Origin: Azospirillum sp. TSH58 | Lineage (GTDB): Bacteria; Pseudomonadota; Alphaproteobacteria; Azospirillales; Azospirillaceae | DNA: 64,000 bases | Reading direction: 5' to 3' | Assembly (NCBI RefSeq): GCF_003119115.1 | Contig: NZ_CP022369.1 | Coordinates: forward strand, 186,001 to 250,000 | Shown: positions 61,255 through 64,000 of the stretch, piece by piece | Position numbering within the stretch: the stretch's first letter is position 1 | Layout of the letters: every line of letters starts with the position of its first letter | Made by a program: the position numbers and the translations under genes | Notes under the pieces: model-generated | The model's input: only the letters and a program-made list of their open reading frames with translations | The model's database searches: none | What the model was told of the DNA's origin: nothing

Positions 61255-61971
61255 ATGACGCCAGGATCAACAACGATGAGCGGCCCCGGCATTCCCTTCC
61301 GGTTCCGCAACCGGAACGAGGCTGGCCGAGGCCTCGCCGCACGGCTGACACACCTCTGCGACGAGAAGCCGGTCGTCCTGACTCGGCCGCGCGGCGGGGT
61401 CGCGGTGGCGGTCGAGGTGGCAGGAGCACTCCATGCGCCGCTCGACATCGTGCTCGTGCGCAAGATCGGCGCGCCGTTCCAGCCGGAGCTGGCCGTCGGT
61501 GCCGTGGCCGATTGCGGCCATGTCGAAACCGTTATCAACCCGGATGTTGCGGACTTCGTGCCCGAAGCCTGGATAAAAAAGGAGTAGCGGCGTCAGCTTC
61601 GGGAGATCGAACGCCGGCGAGCCGTGTACATCGGCGACCGTCCGCGCGTGCCGGTCGCCGGGCGCACCGCCATTCTCGTGGATGATGGCATCGCGACCGG
61701 GGCGACGATGCTCGCCGCCCTGCGGTCGGTGCGCCGCGCGAACCCGAAGCGGCTGGTGCTGGCGGTGCCGGTGGCGCCGATTGACATCCTGTCGGAACTG
61801 CGGAACGAAGCTGATGAGGTCGTCTGTCTCCAGGTCCCGCATCCGTTCGGCGCCATCGGCGCCTTCTACGAGGACTTTCACCAGCTCGATGATGCCGAGG
61901 TCGTTCGCCTGCTGGGTGAGGCGTCACATCCACACCCTACGCCCGCCTCGACATCGGATCATGCGCTGTGA
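61255..61971 (+). pseudogene. Phosphoribosyltransferase-domain protein interrupted by TAG
   Basis: The frame reads FRFRNRNEAGRGLAARLTHL, VVLTRPRGGVAVAVEVAGAL and LDIVLVRKIGAPFQPELAVG, meets TAG at 61585-61587, and continues in the same frame with REIERRRAVYIGDRPRVPVA and TAILVDDGIATGATMLAALR (the PRPP loop) to a stop at 61971. Uninterrupted, it would be a type-I phosphoribosyltransferase of about 235 residues, common in stress islands. The PRPP-binding half is cut off. Restart at the GTG at 61624 is possible, but the product would lack the N-terminal fold. Confidence 0.85.
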
Positions 61972-62007
61972 GCAGTGACTGAGGCCAACCACCGTTTCGG
62001 CACCAGT

Positions 62008-62586
62008 TCAGAAATGGACGCGCACCGCGGCGCGGATGCGGCGGATGTTGTCGTCGATCCGCTCGGGCGTGGTGTGCGGCCCCAGATCGTCGAAATGAAC
62101 ATGCTCGACCACCTTGATGCCGCACAGCCCCATGATCGCGGCATCCTGCGTGACCTTGAAGGCCTGCATTTCCCCGACCGCTTCCAGATAGTCCAGCGGG
62201 GCGCCGGAGCTGGTGACGATCAGCCCCTTGCGCCCGTGCAGCCTGCCCTCGATCGCCTCGCCGCGCATGTCCCAGGCGAAGCCGTGGGTGAAGACCCGGT
62301 CCACATAGCCCTTGAGCATGGCGGGCATTCCAGCCCACCAGATCGGAAACAGGAAGGTGACCGCCTGCGACCCGGCGATGATGGCCTGCTCCCGCCGGAC
62401 GTCCTCGGGCACCGGCCCCTTGCCGGCCAGTTCCTCCTCCGAGAGGACCGGGTTGAAGCCCATGGTGTAGAGGTCGCGCACCTCGACCGTGTGCCCGCAT
62501 TGCTCCAGCTCGTCCACATAGGCCCCCGCGGCCTGCCGGATGAAGCTGCCGGAGCGCGGATGCGCGAAAACGACGACGTGCCTCAT
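62008..62586 (-). CDS. NAD(P)H-dependent flavodoxin-fold quinone reductase (KefF/NQO1-like)
   Basis: A 192-residue FMN/FAD enzyme. VVVFAHPRSGSFIRQAAGAY is the FMN-phosphate region, AVTFLFPIWWAGMPAMLKGY then VDRVFTHGFAWD is the family hallmark, and IVTSSGAPLDYLEAVGEM follows. It transfers two electrons from NAD(P)H to quinones. GGGAGGACC precedes the ATG, which overlaps the stop of PEP synthase (62583-62586), so the two genes are translationally coupled. Confidence 0.9.
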   Translation of the reverse strand: MRHVVVFAHPRSGSFIRQAAGAYVDELEQCGHTVEVRDLYTMGFNPVLSEEELAGKGPVPEDVRREQAIIAGSQAVTFLFPIWWAGMPAMLKGYVDRVFTHGFAWDMRGEAIEGRLHGRKGLIVTSSGAPLDYLEAVGEMQAFKVTQDAAIMGLCGIKVVEHVHFDDLGPHTTPERIDDNIRRIRAAVRVHF

Positions 62587-64000
62587 GATGGTCCTCCCGT
62601 CTCAGGGTCCCGCGGGGCGCGGCCGAGTTCCCGTTCCAGCTCCACGACGGCGCGCAGCGTCCTCAGCACGCTGTCGGGCGTCAGGCTGATGGAGTCGATG
62701 CCGAGCCGCACCAGGAACTCGGCGATCTCCGGATAGTCCGAGGGCGCTTGGCCGCAGATGCCGCAGGGCCGCCCGTTGCGCCGCGCGCCCTCCACGGCCT
62801 GGCGCAGGAAGGCCAGAACGCCTGGATCGCGCTCGTCGAAGTCGAAGGCGACGAGCGGGCTGTCGCGGTCCACGCCGAGCGTGAGCTGGGTCAGGTCGTT
62901 CGACCCGATGGAGAAGCCGTCGAAGCGCCGGGCGAACTCGTCCACCAGCAGGACGTTGTTGGGGATCTCGCACATCACGTAAATCTGCAGCCCGTCGCGC
63001 CCGCGTTCCAGCCCGTGGCGGGCCATGGCGGCGATCACCCGGTCGGCCTCCTCCAGGCGGCGGCAGAAGGGCACCATGACCTGCACGTTGGTCAGCCCCA
63101 TCTCCGCGCGCACACGGGCCAGCGCCCGGCATTCCAGCGCGAAGCCCTCCTCGTAGGCGGGGTGGGCGTAACGCGCCGCGCCCCGGAAACCGAGCATGGG
63201 ATTCTCCTCGACCGGCTCGAACCAGCGCCCGCCGATGAGGGAGGCGTATTCGTTGGTCTTGAAGTCCGACAGGCGGACGATGACCGGGCGCGGGTGGAAA
63301 GCCGCCGCGATGGTGCCGATTCCCTCGGACAGCCGCTCCACGAAATAGGCGCTGCCGTCCGGGTGGCTGCGGGTCAGCCGGGCGATGTGGGCGCGCGCGT
63401 CGGGGTCCTCGACCCGCTCCGGGTGGACGAGCGCCATCGGATGGATCTTGATGGCCTCGCTGATGATGAACTCCATGCGCGCCAGCCCCACCCCGTCCAC
63501 CGGAAGCTGGCCGGTCTGGAAGGCCTGGTCGGGGTTGCCGAGGTTCACCATGATGCGCGTCCGCGGGCGCGGCAGCTGGCCGAGGTCGATGCGCTCCACG
63601 CGGAACGGCACGGTGCCGTCATAGACCTTGCCGGTGTCGCCCTCCGCGCAGGAGACGGTCACGGTCCGGCCGTCGCTCAGGGCCTCCGTCGCGCGCTCGG
63701 TCCCGACCACGGCGGGTATGCCCAACTCGCGGGCGACGATGGCGGCGTGGCAGGTGCGGCCGCCCCGGTTTGTGACGATGGCAGCCGCCGTCTTCATCAC
63801 CGGCTCCCAGTCGGGCGTCGTGGTGTCGGCCACCAGCACCTCGCCCGGACGGAAGGCGGACAGCCGGTGGGCGTCGGTCACCACACGCACGGCCCCGGTG
63901 GCCATGCGCCCGCCGACCGCGCGACCGGTCACGAGCGCGATGCCCTTTCCTTCCGGAACGAAGCTCTCCAGCTCCAGGGCCGTGCGCCGGGAGGCGACCG
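62583..64000 (-). CDS. ppsA: Phosphoenolpyruvate synthase, C-terminal part (runs off the window)
   Basis: About 472 codons are visible and the frame stays open to the right edge. The swivelling phosphohistidine is in VTNRGGRTCHAAIVARELGI then PAVVGTE. The PEP/pyruvate-binding C-terminal barrel has ARMEFIISEAIKIHPMALVH, RLSDFKTNEYASLIGG, NPMLGFRGAARYAHPAYEEG and SIGSNDLTQLTLGVDRDSPL, with the catalytic Cys in PCGICGQAPSDYPEIAEFLV. It converts pyruvate to PEP with ATP, feeding gluconeogenesis. The N-terminal ATP-grasp domain lies outside the window. Confidence 0.93.
   Translation of the reverse strand, partial: VASRRTALELESFVPEGKGIALVTGRAVGGRMATGAVRVVTDAHRLSAFRPGEVLVADTTTPDWEPVMKTAAAIVTNRGGRTCHAAIVARELGIPAVVGTERATEALSDGRTVTVSCAEGDTGKVYDGTVPFRVERIDLGQLPRPRTRIMVNLGNPDQAFQTGQLPVDGVGLARMEFIISEAIKIHPMALVHPERVEDPDARAHIARLTRSHPDGSAYFVERLSEGIGTIAAAFHPRPVIVRLSDFKTNEYASLIGGRWFEPVEENPMLGFRGAARYAHPAYEEGFALECRALARVRAEMGLTNVQVMVPFCRRLEEADRVIAAMARHGLERGRDGLQIYVMCEIPNNVLLVDEFARRFDGFSIGSNDLTQLTLGVDRDSPLVAFDFDERDPGVLAFLRQAVEGARRNGRPCGICGQAPSDYPEIAEFLVRLGIDSISLTPDSVLRTLRAVVELERELGRAPRDPETGGPS

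Overview
The window is GC-rich, densely coded DNA. Gene content and family resemblances point to an alphaproteobacterium of the Rhodospirillales, most likely Azospirillum or a close relative. The many transporters, pathway-specific regulators and mobile-element scraps, and the absence of any tRNA, rRNA or ribosomal gene that I could see, fit an accessory replicon or chromid. That assignment is inference; there is no marker gene to test it.

Layout. 0-2 kb: start of a membrane sensor and a peptide-type ABC binding protein. 2.5-10.7 kb: a GntR-FCD regulator divergent from a six-gene acyl-CoA operon (crotonase-fold protein, aldehyde dehydrogenase, orphan Leu/Ile/Val-type binding protein, 3-hydroxyisobutyrate dehydrogenase-like, quinone reductase-like, malonyl-CoA synthetase-like). 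10.8-15 kb: AaeXAB-like aromatic acid efflux with a divergent AraC regulator. 15-18.2 kb: GcvA-like LysR regulator, MFS exporter and SDR. 18.2-24.4 kb: insertion-sequence debris, then a FecI/FecR/TonB-receptor/PepSY iron operon behind a Fur-like site. 24.6-36.2 kb: a LysR regulator and a long operon for an imported amide or guanidino compound (MmgE/PrpD, oligopeptide-type ABC importer with fused ATPases, RidA, ureohydrolase, ArgE-like deacylase). 36.2-36.9 kb: a graveyard with one orphan type I-C-like CRISPR repeat, a duplicated LysR 3' end and transposase scraps. 36.9-39.3 kb: SBP56 methanethiol oxidase, HGVNP membrane protein and GYD protein. 39.5-45.2 kb: a truncated glutamate dehydrogenase, an Lrp regulator and a livFGMHK-type importer. 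45.4-46 kb: IS6 and IS5 transposase remnants.

46-64 kb is a low-oxygen/stress island: two small cytochromes c, an FNR-type regulator with an N-terminal cysteine cluster, an HWE/HisKA_2 histidine kinase, two tandem-domain universal stress proteins, an acyl-CoA ligase, PRPP synthetase, DUF2188 protein, nicotinate phosphoribosyltransferase, DUF2267 fragment, BCAM0308 protein, Hsp20, a flavodoxin-fold quinone reductase and PEP synthase. One good FNR-like box and several weaker ones sit in its promoters. At least five members are visibly broken: alcohol dehydrogenase with two frameshifts, PhaC lacking its middle, a phosphotransferase leader only, DUF2267 without its N-terminus, and a phosphoribosyltransferase with an in-frame stop. 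The island therefore looks like a conserved anaerobic-survival regulon in decay on this replicon.

Motif and domain statements come from reading translated frames by eye; no database search was run.
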